NCBI GenBank assembly: GCA_963812775.1
Contig: CAWEWH010000007.1
Location: forward strand, 372,001 to 436,000
Direction: 5' to 3'
Origin: CAWEWH01 sp963812775
Lineage (GTDB): Bacteria; Pseudomonadota; Alphaproteobacteria; Rhizobiales; Beijerinckiaceae
Length of the DNA stretch: 64,000 nt
In this document: positions 16,984 to 25,471 of the stretch, piece by piece
Layout of the letters: the number at the start of each line of letters is the position of its first letter
How positions within the stretch are numbered: position 1 is the stretch's first letter
Translations under genes and position numbers: made by a program
Notes under the pieces: model-generated
Told to the model about the DNA's origin: nothing
Seen by the model: the letters and a program-made list of their open reading frames with translations, nothing else
Database searches by the model: none

Positions 16984-18010
16984 CAGTCATCGCCCGCAGC
17001 TTGCCTAAGGCAATGTGTCTGGGGAGGTGATTGAAGCCGCAGGAGCTTGTAATGAGTGTCTGCCCGGGTGCGAGCCAGCGATGCACCTTGATACGCTCAA
17101 CCACTTGCTCGCTGGTCTCAATATTGGGCGATTGGACATCAATGGCGCCTACCGCCAGCTGCTTCTCGCCGAGACAGCTCTCGTAGTGCGGAGTCATATC
17201 GTGCTCGATCAAAAAGCCATCGCACTCGATCTTGCTCACAAGCTCGGCTTTGTACTCACCGCGGTCGAAATACCTGTGGCCAATCTGCCCGTCATAGTCA
17301 GGTCCCACGGCGTAATTGCCCTGGCAAATGTGCACCATTACGTGAACGTCGCTGGGTAGGCCTTCGAGCGCGAGGTTGATCGCGTCAACCGCAGTTTTGA
17401 CCTCTTCGTGACTTGCCGGAGTGAAGTAAGGCTCGTCGAGCTGAATATGTTTGCATCCAGCTGCTGCTAGGCGTTTCAAGTTTTGATGCAAGAGCTTCCC
17501 GAAGTCACCAATCATTCTAAACGTGTCATTGTAATATTCGTCATAAGCCACCGCTGCAAGAAGGTGCGGCCCTGTCATGGTAATTTTCACCGGCTTGTTC
17601 GCAAACGACGAAACGGTCTTGAACTCGTCCACGAGTCCCAGATCGACGTTGTCCGGTATAGGTCCTCTACAAATAGCCGCGGGGTGAAAAACATTCGGGT
17701 CATACGGCGTGATCGGCTTCGGACGCGTTTCGCCTTGGAAAGACGGGATCTTCTGCCAAAAATGATTGAGCATGGCATTGGGAGGAGCGTGTCGGTTGTG
17801 CCTGCGCCGGTGCATCTCACCACCGGTGATGAGATCGATACCGGCAATCTCCTGCTCCAGGATGGCTGCCTGCGTGGCCCGCAGCTGGGCATCCGCGAAA
17901 TCGCCTTCAGCAAGTTGCCCTAACGCGACGAGTCGGTCCAACGCTTCATACCAACGCGGAACACTATGCGCGCCTACCACTGTCGTCATGTATGGTGGAT
18001 AGTGCGGCAT
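16925..18010 (-). CDS. MetE C-terminal-domain methyltransferase
   Basis: A 361-residue protein corresponding only to the catalytic C-terminal barrel of cobalamin-independent methionine synthase. Zinc-ligand signatures HICQGN and SSCGFNH are present, as is QLDEPYF. The N-terminal MetE domain is absent, as in archaeal-type and other stand-alone homologues. It may transfer methyl groups to a thiol other than homocysteine. ATG 18010 has GAGG just upstream. The frame is open to 18289, but those residues are not protein-like and extend past the promoter motif at 18134-18158. It is followed by an overlapping histidine kinase gene, an unusual pairing. Confidence 0.82.
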   Translation of the reverse strand: MPHYPPYMTTVVGAHSVPRWYEALDRLVALGQLAEGDFADAQLRATQAAILEQEIAGIDLITGGEMHRRRHNRHAPPNAMLNHFWQKIPSFQGETRPKPITPYDPNVFHPAAICRGPIPDNVDLGLVDEFKTVSSFANKPVKITMTGPHLLAAVAYDEYYNDTFRMIGDFGKLLHQNLKRLAAAGCKHIQLDEPYFTPASHEEVKTAVDAINLALEGLPSDVHVMVHICQGNYAVGPDYDGQIGHRYFDRGEYKAELVSKIECDGFLIEHDMTPHYESCLGEKQLAVGAIDVQSPNIETSEQVVERIKVHRWLAPGQTLITSSCGFNHLPRHIALGKLRAMTDAKAILTGTGSDKNVHERR

Positions 18011-18133
18011 GGCCTCACGGGGCTCGTTCGGGCACATCAGGTCGGTGCATGGGAGCCTTTGGAGTGTCCGCAAGAGATCTGGCGAGTGGACTTCAACCCG
18101 CAAGGACGTGCGCTGCCGACGTCGGGAAACGGC

Positions 18134-18158
18134 AACGCCGGTAGCGCGCCAAAGTTCC
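18134..18158 (-). promoter_or_regulatory. EcfG-type general stress promoter
   Basis: GGAAC (18154-18158, minus strand) and CGTT (18134-18137) are spaced by exactly 16 bases, about 125 bases before the MetE-like start codon. If active it would drive the methyltransferase and the kinase. Confidence 0.5.
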
Positions 18159-18527
18159 AGCGGGCGTGAGACGAATCGCACAGTTGGTTGAGCTTTAAGA
18201 TGCAACTGAGCCGGCGGTGGCACTTGAGTAAGCTCCCCAGTGACTCGACGCGAGTTGAGGCGTAGCGTTCTCCGCATCGTCGGCAGCAACGACGTTTGGG
18301 TGCGGGCCGCTGAGACGAAGTCGTGCTCCCGCCTTTAAGGACCGCCGGCTTTGCTCGTTACGCTCCAAGATTGCACCCCGCGTTCGACCCTGATGCTTCA
18401 CCCTCCAAGCGACTGGCCGACGACTTCGTCGCCATGGTTCGTGATGAAATGAAACGCGACGCCGATGTCTACGGAAGCAACCGAGCGGGCGAGCCGCAGC
18501 CCGAAGAGAGAACAAGCGAAGTTGGCA
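18159..18527. other. intergenic, no gene seen
   Basis: Divergent gap between the MetE-like gene and the DUF6894-like gene. Frames crossing it lack family features. Apart from the adjacent promoter motif I see nothing. Confidence 0.5.
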
Positions 18528-18792
18528 ATGCCACGATTTTATTTTGACCTGCGAGAAGGTCGCGCTCTCGCCACAGATGAGGAGAGGCTCGATCTCCTGG
18601 ACCTAAATGCGGCCGAGACGGAGGCGATAGAATCCGCTGCGGATCTTTGTCGAGAGGGGAGCTCGGATGATGGGAAGCCGAACTTTTGCTATCGAGGTTC
18701 GACAAGACGGAATGCAACGCGTCCTGATCGTAACGGTGGCTATCGAATCCCGGTGGGTTCTTGCGGGAATGGCGGCGGCGCAGAGGCAATAG
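18528..18792 (+). pseudogene. DUF6894-like small protein, frameshifted
   Basis: The first frame MPRFYFDLREGRALATDEER and then LDLLDLNAAETEAIESAADL matches the DUF6894 family pattern (short proteins starting MPRY-F-hydrophobic-REG). After a GGGG run at 18656-18659 the homology shifts to the frame reading RTFAIEVRQDGMQRVLIVTV, the expected C-terminal strand pair. The 265-base span is one more than a multiple of three, consistent with one inserted G. Function of the family is unknown. Confidence 0.6.
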
Positions 18793-18799
18793 CGAACAA

Positions 18800-19042
18800 G
18801 TGAATAAGCCGCGCAAAGGCCGTCGGGAGATCGAGGCGATGATACTTAGGGACCTACAGAGCCTGGGGGATTGTCGCAGCGCTATTGCGGTGACGCTGTG
18901 GCGCGGGTTGGGAGGTAGCGATCCCTGGGAAGTGAGGGCCATTACGGGGGCGGGGGGTAACGTCCCATCCTCTTGCTGGTCACGGGCGCGTGCCCTCCTC
19001 TACGAGGTGCGGCAACAGCATGAAATCGTGGACGGGCCATAG
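18800..19042 (+). CDS. possible 80-residue protein
   Basis: A GTG 8 bases after the preceding stop opens NKPRKGRREIEAMILRDLQS, then LWRGLGGSDPWEVRAI. The helical, basic start and tryptophans look natural, and close spacing suggests cotranscription with the DUF6894-like gene. There is no ribosome site and no family I recognise. Confidence 0.3.
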   Translation: MNKPRKGRREIEAMILRDLQSLGDCRSAIAVTLWRGLGGSDPWEVRAITGAGGNVPSSCWSRARALLYEVRQQHEIVDGP

Positions 19043-19335
19043 AGAAGCGGCACGGGGGATTCTACGGCGGCAGGGGCCCATCGCTACCGGGGCGCCGGGC
19101 TGGGCGCCTTCTCTTTTGCCTAGGGATGGCCTCCCGGTTTGGAGCGCGACGATCCCGTGGGACTGACCGCGTGGCTGAAGATCAAGAACCCAGCGAGCGC
19201 TGCTGCTAGACGTATCGAGGAAGGTTCATGGTGACCCGACCTAATGCGCACTGCCGCCCGTAGGGGTATGTGTTGGGGTAGATGCAATGTGAGTATTGAA
19301 TTACATAATTTGTTCAGACACTTATACGAGCGCAT

Positions 19336-19429
19336 TGGCGGAGACGGAGGGGATTCGAACCCTCGATACGCCTTTTGAGCGTATAACGGTTTAGCAAACC
19401 GCCGCCTTCAGCCTCTCGGCCACGTCTCC
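19336..19429 (-). tRNA. tRNA-Ser (anticodon GCT)
   Basis: The minus strand folds as a class II tRNA. The acceptor arms are GGAGACG and CGTCTCC, with discriminator G and encoded CCA. The D-arm is GCCGAGAGGCTGAAGGC, the anticodon loop TTTGCTAAA (anticodon at 19393-19395), and the T-arm contains GGTTCGAATCC. A long variable arm (ATACGCT against AGGCGTAT) is typical of serine tRNAs. It reads serine codons AGC/AGU. Its 3' end faces the accessory region to the left. Confidence 0.95.
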
Positions 19430-20070
19430 ACGCTTGAATTCCTTACGGTTTAAGCACTTGCCGGTCAACGCGCCGAGCGCACGGAGCGCGAACAGCGCGG
19501 CGAGACGTGGCACGCAAGGTGGCGCCTCGACTGAGCGAGGCAGGTCAGCTTGCTACACATCATGTGGACGGACCACGGAGTTGGCTCGGCTGTAGTGCCG
19601 CCACTCTTGCGCGACTTCTTCATCAATGGGCCTTAGGTGCGCCGCAAAACAGCCCTGCTTCGCCTACGTTACTGCAAAGCTCGACCTAAGGGGAGGGAGC
19701 TGCGGCGTGGTCTCCCCGGTCACGCCGTCAAAGAGTTGGGTACCGAGGCAACTGAAGCCCCTGCGCTTTACGAAACGCGGGGGCTTTTGCTTTTGCTTGC
19801 CTCACGCTCTGCCGGCCCGCGCTGATCGCCCATGACCCTGACGTGAAGGGAGCCGCCGCACTCGGCGCAGCAGATCGGCCACCGCCGTCTGGCACAACGC
19901 CCTTACTCGATCACCTCGTCAGCACGGTCGAGACGAAGCGAATGTGCTTGGCGCTGGAAGATCGTCGGCAAGCGGAAAGCCGCATAGACGAGCCGCAACC
20001 TAGGCTAGCATGAGCATTGACTTGCCAACGCCCGGCACTCACGTTTTGTGGTCGGAGTCGGGGGCCGAGA
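19430..20070. other. intergenic, terminator but no clear gene
   Basis: The 641 bases upstream of the tRNA hold no convincing protein gene. A strong plus-strand terminator at 19756-19790 has no recognisable gene before it, so a short RNA or decayed gene may lie between about 19500 and 19755. Confidence 0.45.
19756..19790 (+). terminator. rho-independent terminator, plus strand
   Basis: AGCCCCTGCG pairs with CGCGGGGGCT around a 10-base loop and is followed by TTTTGCTTTTG. Only the plus strand has the T-run. What it terminates is not apparent. Confidence 0.65.
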
Positions 20071-20664
20071 ATGATTGCTTTGTCCGAGCGGGTTCGAGCG
20101 GTCGCGCCTCATTGGGGCGCACTTCGCGCGGTAGGGAACTCATGGCTTGTACGAGCATCGGCGATTATGCCGTTCATCGGGTACCTGATCCTCTTCAATG
20201 AGAATGTCACGCAGATTCTCGGGAGCTTCCACTTAGAGCCTCCCCCATCAGGATTCCCTGCGTTTGTCAGCACGCTTCACGGCATTCGACTGCACTTCTT
20301 GTTCTTTGGACTTGTCATTCTCGGGCTTGGTTCCACAGTCTACCAAGTGAGCTGCCCGGCGCTCATCAGGAAGTATGGTCGAGCGACTGAATACATTGCG
20401 GAAGAGCGCGGCACGTTTGCGCTTGCCACGTTGAGAAGAGCGGCAAGGGACCGAGATATCCTCTACCCGGCAAATATCCATGAGGACGATGAGAAGGCCA
20501 TAATCATGCGAGGGCTCTATGTTAGCGAAGCGGAAATCAAGCCAGTGAGCCGTCTCTTCGCTGCGACCTTTTTCGTGGCAGGTCTCGGTCTCCTAGCCAT
20601 ACCGTCCGTCACAACCGCGCTTCTTGTGGCGCAATCTTTAGGGGTTCGTCTTTCGGCAGGTTGA
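20071..20664 (+). CDS. membrane protein of unknown function
   Basis: A 197-residue protein with three hydrophobic segments: around residues 30-45 (ASAIMPFIGYLILF), 75-95 (FLFFGLVILGLGSTVY) and 165-190 (LFAATFFVAGLGLLAI). A soluble, charged stretch of about 70 residues lies between the second and third, probably cytoplasmic. ATG 20071 is preferred over an upstream frame that adds unrelated residues; the ribosome site is weak. No family recognised. It may be an orphan of the accessory region. Confidence 0.6.
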   Translation: MIALSERVRAVAPHWGALRAVGNSWLVRASAIMPFIGYLILFNENVTQILGSFHLEPPPSGFPAFVSTLHGIRLHFLFFGLVILGLGSTVYQVSCPALIRKYGRATEYIAEERGTFALATLRRAARDRDILYPANIHEDDEKAIIMRGLYVSEAEIKPVSRLFAATFFVAGLGLLAIPSVTTALLVAQSLGVRLSAG

Positions 20665-20761
20665 AACTTACGAGATAGAAGCGAGCTCGCCGATCGCTAA
20701 TTTTCGCGCCCATGGCTTCGTCCAAGCGACGCCAAGGGGAGAGCGCCGAGGGAGGGACGTG

Positions 20762-21956
20762 ATGAACGTGATCGAGCCGCAGCGTCGCGACGAGGGCACG
20801 GCCTACGAGGTCCGTCAGCCCGCCTACAAGAGGGAGCTCGTCGCGGTCGACCGCGGCACGCCGATGGGCGAGTTGCTGCGCCGCTACTGGCATCCGGTCG
20901 GCCTCGCGTCGCACGCGACCGCCACGCCGCGGCCCGTCAAGGCGCTCGGCGAAGACCTGATCCTCTTCCGCGACGGCGCCGGCAACGCGGGCCTCGTGCA
21001 CGCGCGCTGCTGTCATCGCGGCACCACGCTCTATTACGGCAAGGTCGAGGAGCGCGGCATCCGCTGCTGCTACCACGGCTGGCTGTTCGACACGCAAGGC
21101 CGTTGCCTCGAGCAGCCGTGCGAGCCGGAAGGCGGCCTCTTCCGCGAAAAAGTGCGCCAGCCCTGGTATCCGGTCGAGGAGCGCTACGGGCTCGTCTTTG
21201 CCTATATGGGGCCGCCGGACCGCAAGCCGGTGCTGCCGGCCTACGAGTGCCTCGAGGTGATGGACGAGGGCGAGTTCGTCGAGGCGGACGACTCTTCGCT
21301 CGGCGGCGGCGGGCCGGCGATCATTCCGTGCAACTGGCTGCAGCACTACGAGAACGTCGTGGACCCGTTCCACGTGCCGGTGCTGCACGCCTCGTTCTCC
21401 GGCGCGCAGTTCACGCTCGCGATGGCGTCGATGCCCAAGGTCGAGTTCTCGATGTCGGCGCGCGGCGTCACGGTGCGCTCCACGCGCAAGACGGACGACG
21501 GGAAGACGTTCTACCGCGTGACCGAGGCCGCGATCCCGACGCTGCGCGTCGTGCCCAATCCGCGCGTCGCGCAATATCGCACGCGTGGAATCGATCGGCT
21601 GGGTGCTGCCGATCGACGACACGTCGTTTCGCATCTACGTCGCGGGCCGCGTCAAACAAGCGGGCGATCTCGGCCGCATGCGCTCGACGTTCAACGGAAA
21701 ATACTGGTGGGACATGACCGAGGAGGAGCACCAGCGCCACCCCGGCGACTACGAGGCGCAGGTCGGCCAGGGGGCGATCACCGTCCATTCGGAGGAGCAC
21801 TTCGCGCAGAGCGACCGCGGCATTGTCATGATCCGGCGCATGCTCGCCGACCAGCTCGATGCGCTCGCGGCGGGGCGCGAACCTATCGGCGTGAGTTTTG
21901 ATCCGGCCGCACCACCCGTCGTGTTCGAGGCGGGGAACTACATCCGGGAAGGTTAG
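20762..21956 (+). pseudogene. Rieske ring-hydroxylating oxygenase, frameshifted
   Basis: A phthalate/vanillate-type oxygenase alpha subunit, normally about 400 residues. The Rieske ligands are CCH near residue 82 and CCYH about 20 residues later; the mononuclear iron motif is ENVVDPFHVPVLH. Around 21575-21585 the reading moves to the next frame, which continues WVLPIDDTSFRIYVAGRV to a natural end at 21956. The total span of 1195 bases is one more than a multiple of three, so one inserted base explains it. The start ATG follows GGGAGGG. Such enzymes hydroxylate or demethylate aromatics using a separate reductase, which is not nearby. An assembly error is as likely as real inactivation. Confidence 0.85.
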
Positions 21957-22095
21957 GGCAGGACCGAGGGCGGCGGGGGCAGGGTGGCGTCAGCGGACTT
22001 GCAGCCATCCAATGAGAACCCGACAGCGGCATTGCCGAACGAGCCGGCGGCGAGAGCTTAGACCTTTTGAAGTCCGCATCCGAGCCATTCTAGTC

Positions 22096-22707
22096 TCACT
22101 CCGCGCCTGACTTCTTCTCCAACCCGCGATTTTCAACATAGCGGACCATGATCGGACGCCCGGCGATGGCGCCGCCGAGCCCAGCCGTGAACGTGAACGG
22201 CGCGCAACCACTGAGCGACGCGTTGATCGTCTTCAAATACGCATTTCGGGTATCCGCCGACGCGCCCCGCGTGACGAACGTTACGCGCGGGGGTGCGATG
22301 ATCGAGCCGGACTTCCTGAAACTAAACAGCACGGACATCTGCATGCCCTCTTGTGCGGCATGCGCAGGTGGCGGCGACCAGCAGGAACGCAGCGCCGCGA
22401 ACAGATCGCCGATGGTATTGAGATCGTGATCGGGCTTGCGATACCTCGCCGCTTCATGTTGCGAGGGCTGGCTCTGGATCGTCACTTGCAGGTTTTCACT
22501 GTAGGGATAGTCGATGTCGGGAAAACAGAGGCCGTGGTGAAAGGCGTTGCACGTTGATGAAATGCACGGCTTGCCTGCCAGCAAGCTGCACGGCCCATGC
22601 AAAAATCGCTTGGCAACAACGTGTCGGTGTTCACCAGCGCCTGACGATGCGGCCAACGAGGCAGCCGCGCCGACGATGATGGAATAAATGACCAGTCGTC
22701 GAAGCAT
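22096..22707 (-). CDS. exported protein with TolA/TonB-C-like domain
   Basis: A 203-residue protein with a signal peptide (LVIYSIIVGAAASLAASSGA), six or more Cys in the first mature part, and a C-terminal region of about 95 residues. That region (LFAALRSCWSPPP, MSVLFSFRKSGSI, VTFVTRG) follows the pattern of TolA/TonB C-terminal folds: a helix ending CW-PP, then beta strands with a Gly-Ser turn. ATG 22707 begins the signal peptide; the longer frame is unsupported. It is likely periplasmic. Role unknown. Confidence 0.65.
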   Translation of the reverse strand: MLRRLVIYSIIVGAAASLAASSGAGEHRHVVAKRFLHGPCSLLAGKPCISSTCNAFHHGLCFPDIDYPYSENLQVTIQSQPSQHEAARYRKPDHDLNTIGDLFAALRSCWSPPPAHAAQEGMQMSVLFSFRKSGSIIAPPRVTFVTRGASADTRNAYLKTINASLSGCAPFTFTAGLGGAIAGRPIMVRYVENRGLEKKSGAE

Positions 22708-23067
22708 GAAAAGCCCGGGCCATCTCGCTGCGGCGAGGCTTGATGCCGTCGCGCAGGCTCCTCGTAGCCAGAAAGAAGCGGCCGAGGAATGGGACATGCT
22801 GGCGCTTGCGGAGGAGGCCATACGCACTCGGGAAGCCATGGTTGAACAACACGCCGGCAACGCTGGCCGCCAGCGTGCTTCCCAGGGCTATTGCGTAAGC
22901 GTTGCGTTGTGTCCCAACGCAATGTTGCGCGCAACGTTGCACGCAACGGCAGGTACAGATCGGGAGCTAGCCGCGTCCATTCTGCTACCAAACTGAGTCC
23001 AACAGGAGCGGACAGGGACGGACCGCCGGCGGGCGGCGGCGATACGGGCGGGTGTCGGGAGGGTGCT
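22708..23067. other. intergenic with a near-perfect palindrome
   Basis: No supported gene. At 22920-22939 lies CAATGTTGCGCGCAACGTTG, a 20-base palindrome with one wobble position, surrounded by further CAACG / CGTTG copies. It could be an operator or a transcript hairpin; there is no evidence for either. Confidence 0.4.
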
Positions 23068-23349
23068 TCAGGCCGGGCGGCGCCGGGCTTCACGCCGGGC
23101 GAGCGCGCGGGCGTGAGCGTGGGCATAGCGGCTGAGGCGATGCGGCGGGGAGGCAGCCTGGCGGGGCTGGCCGGCGCCGGCTTGCGCGGTCAAGGCCACG
23201 ATGGATGCCATGGTCTGGCGCAGCAGGAACTCAATCGCCTGGGTCGGCTGGCCGGAATTGCGGAGCTGCTCATACTGCTTCTGGCGCCGACGCAACTGGA
23301 CACGGGCGTGAAGCAACGCGTGGATGGGGGATGCGTCCTTGAACTGCAT
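23068..23349 (-). CDS. small helical protein, unknown function
   Basis: A 93-residue protein. The N-terminal two thirds are helical and charged (LLHARVQLRRRQKQYEQLR, then AIEFLLRQTMASIVALTAQ); the tail is Ala/Arg/His-rich. The ATG at 23349 is chosen because GGGAGGAG lies immediately before it; an ATG 27 bases earlier has no such site. The 34-base repeat array lies upstream. No family is recognised. Confidence 0.55.
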   Translation of the reverse strand: MQFKDASPIHALLHARVQLRRRQKQYEQLRNSGQPTQAIEFLLRQTMASIVALTAQAGAGQPRQAASPPHRLSRYAHAHARALARREARRRPA

Positions 23350-23408
23350 CGGCTCCTCCCAGGTTCGTCCTTGCATGAAGAATGCGCCGCAGGAGTTTCC
23401 GATTCATT

Positions 23409-23541
23409 GACAAATGTCTGCCCCCGCCGTGGGGGCCGATTGGACAAATGTCGGCCCCCGCCGTAGGGGCCGATTGGACAAATGTCTGCCCCCGCCGTGG
23501 GGGGCCGATTGGACAAATGTCCCCCCGCCGTGGGGCGATTG
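23409..23541. repeat. tandem array of four 34-35 base palindromic units
   Basis: Units start at 23409, 23443, 23477 and 23512. Each begins with the palindrome GACAAATGTC and contains GGCCCC...GGGGCC-type arms, ending CCGATTG. Units one and two are 34 bases, unit three 35, and the fourth is shortened. Differences are mostly a base in the G/C runs. Confidence 0.85.
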
Positions 23542-23609
23542 CCTAGGCCAGGCTAGTGTCGCGATTCCGAAATTCGCAGGTCCTGGTAGCGAACTTCAAG
23601 TTCGGCACA

Positions 23610-23984
23610 CTAGAACAGCGGCTTGGGCTGAAAGCACAGAAGACGCTGGCAGGGCGAGCCGGGCGGCTTGATCTCGACGCCGTTGATGAAGGTCTTCTGG
23701 ACGCAGACATGGGCGCTGCTCCAGTCCGGAGCGTTGCCGGTCTTGAGGTAGTGGTGCGCGAGCACCGGGCACCACTCGCCCTCGACCCGGACCTCCGTCT
23801 TGGTCGACATGACGACATCCGCGTCGGCGATCGGCCGGCAGTCGTGATTATTGCAGCAGCCGTGATCGGCCTTATTTTTCCAGTTGCTGTAATTGACGTG
23901 CTCCTGCGGTCCCTCGTGGAGCTCGTGAGCCCCGACGGGTGTCAGCAATAGCACCGCCGCCAGGGCGGCAAGCCATAGGCGCAT
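23610..23984 (-). CDS. exported cysteine-rich protein
   Basis: A 124-residue protein with a signal peptide (LWLAALAAVLLLTPVGA). The mature part has the motif GCCNNHDCRPI and further Cys, giving six after cleavage. Clusters of His and Cys (HGCCNNHDC, EWCPVLAHHYL, HVCVQ, CQRLLC) suggest disulfides or metal binding in the periplasm. Similar GCCN.HDCRP proteins are common uncharacterised exports in Hyphomicrobiales. GGAGG before ATG 23984 fixes the start. Confidence 0.75.
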   Translation of the reverse strand: MRLWLAALAAVLLLTPVGAHELHEGPQEHVNYSNWKNKADHGCCNNHDCRPIADADVVMSTKTEVRVEGEWCPVLAHHYLKTGNAPDWSSAHVCVQKTFINGVEIKPPGSPCQRLLCFQPKPLF

Positions 23985-24101
23985 CTTGGCCTCCGTGGAA
24001 GTTGTTCGAAATGACAGCGCAAGGTGACGCTGCCCTCGCTCCCCGTGGCGAAAGGCTCCCTGTTGGCGATCGTCTTTACTCGGCGATGCATGCCTCAAGC
24101 C

Positions 24102-24131
24102 TTGCACGGTTTGTGCCAACAAACCGTGCAA
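24102..24131. terminator. perfect 13-base inverted repeat, probable hairpin
   Basis: TTGCACGGTTTGT and its exact complement enclose a 4-base loop, 28 bases after the acyl-CoA dehydrogenase stop. There is no T-run on either strand, so it may act as a transcript stabiliser or a weak terminator. Confidence 0.5.
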
Positions 24132-24159
24132 GCGAAGCGAGACGGCCCCGCAGGGCCCT

Positions 24160-25458
24160 TCAGGCCGTGTTCTTGTCGAAAGCGGCCCGTTTCGGCCCGG
24201 CATAGCCGAACAAGAACGCCGCTACCTTTCGCATCTGGATCTCCTCTGACCCTTCGGTGATGCGGTAGCGGCGGTGGTGCCGATAGATGTGCTCGAACGG
24301 CTTGTGGCGCGAATAGCCGATACCGCCGTGCACCTGCATGGCCCGGTCGGCCGCCTCGCACACCATGCGATTGCCCCAGTAATTGCACATGGACACCCGG
24401 TCGGAGATGCGCCGCTCGATCTCCGGATGCGGCATCTGGTCCATCTCCCACGCCGTCTTGCGGATCAAGAGCCGCAGCATCTCGGCCTGCGTGGCGAGCT
24501 CGACGAGCGGCCACTGGATCGCCTGATTGTCGGACAGCGGCTTCCCGAACGGCTTGCGGGCGCGGGCATACTTCACGCTCTCCTCAATGCAGAACACCGC
24601 GGCGCCGAGCGAGGAGGCGGCTTGGCGGATGCGGTTCTGGTGGACGAAGCTCTGTCCCAGGCCCAGGCCGCGCCCGACTTCGCCCCACAGCGCCTCCTCG
24701 GGCACCCACACATCGGTGAAGCTGACGCGCGGATGGTCGGTCGGCATGTTGAAGGTCCACATATACTGCTCGATCTTCACGCCGGGCGCGTCGGCGGGCA
24801 CGCACAAGCAGGTGATGCCGCGCGCCTCGCCGTCATTGCCACTGGTGCGCGCGAAGAGCGCGCAGTGCGTCGCCTTGTGCATGCCGGTCGTCCACATCTT
24901 CTCGCCGTTGATCAGCCAGCCGGCCTTGCCGTCGCGGCTCTGCGGCACGGCGCGCGTCTCCATGAAGGTGGCATCGGAGCCGTGATTGGGCTCGGTCAAC
25001 CCGAAGGTCGTCCTCATGCGGCCGTCCAGCAGGGGCTGCAGATAGCGCCCCTTTTGTTCCGGTGTCGCGAATTCGCTGAACATCAGCACGAAGGGGCTGT
25101 TGCCGACGATGGAATGCTCGTTCTGCAGGTCGTTGTGCAGGCCAAGGCCCTTGGCGGCGAGATGCTCGCGGATCACCGCCATCCACAGGTTGGAGCCGCC
25201 CTTGCCGCCGAGCGCCTTCGGCCAGCCGAACTTGAAATGGCCCGCCTTGTCGGCCCGCCGCTTCGCCTCGGCGAGCAGCTCCTCCCATTCGTCGCGCGGC
25301 AGGCCCCCCCTGTCCCAATCGGTGCGCGCGTATTCGCGGCGGTGATCGAAGAAGCGGATATTGTCATCCTGCTGCTCGAGCGGCTTGATCTCCGCTTCGA
25401 TGAAGCGGTCGAGCTCGGCGAGATAGGCAACGAGATCCGGCGGCAGGTTGAAGTCCAC
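24160..25458 (-). CDS. acyl-CoA dehydrogenase (ACAD10/11-like)
   Basis: A 432-residue flavoenzyme for alpha,beta-dehydrogenation of an acyl-CoA. Family signatures are FGLTEPNHGSDATFMETRA for FAD/substrate binding, MWTTGMHKATHCALFART, RKPFGKPLSDNQAIQ, and the C-terminal QVHGGIGYSRHKPFEHIYRHHR. The frame is open to a TTG at 25497, but AGAGGAG lies 7 bases before a GTG at 25458, so I choose that. It is last in an operon with DUF6285, a phosphotransferase and a TPR protein. The phosphotransferase-dehydrogenase pairing recalls human ACAD10/ACAD11, which catabolise 4-hydroxy acids; a similar role is inference. Confidence 0.9.
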   Translation of the reverse strand: MDFNLPPDLVAYLAELDRFIEAEIKPLEQQDDNIRFFDHRREYARTDWDRGGLPRDEWEELLAEAKRRADKAGHFKFGWPKALGGKGGSNLWMAVIREHLAAKGLGLHNDLQNEHSIVGNSPFVLMFSEFATPEQKGRYLQPLLDGRMRTTFGLTEPNHGSDATFMETRAVPQSRDGKAGWLINGEKMWTTGMHKATHCALFARTSGNDGEARGITCLCVPADAPGVKIEQYMWTFNMPTDHPRVSFTDVWVPEEALWGEVGRGLGLGQSFVHQNRIRQAASSLGAAVFCIEESVKYARARKPFGKPLSDNQAIQWPLVELATQAEMLRLLIRKTAWEMDQMPHPEIERRISDRVSMCNYWGNRMVCEAADRAMQVHGGIGYSRHKPFEHIYRHHRRYRITEGSEEIQMRKVAAFLFGYAGPKRAAFDKNTA

Positions 25459-25471
25459 GGGGGCGCTCCTC

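Noticed and set aside
23409..23541. Possible CRISPR array
   Set aside because: The units abut with no variable spacers, are themselves palindromic, and there are no cas genes.
24103..24118. Sigma-54-like TGGCAC-N5-GTGC on the minus strand
   Set aside because: It lies within a perfect 13-base inverted repeat, has a mismatch in the -12 element, and is far from a sensible start codon.
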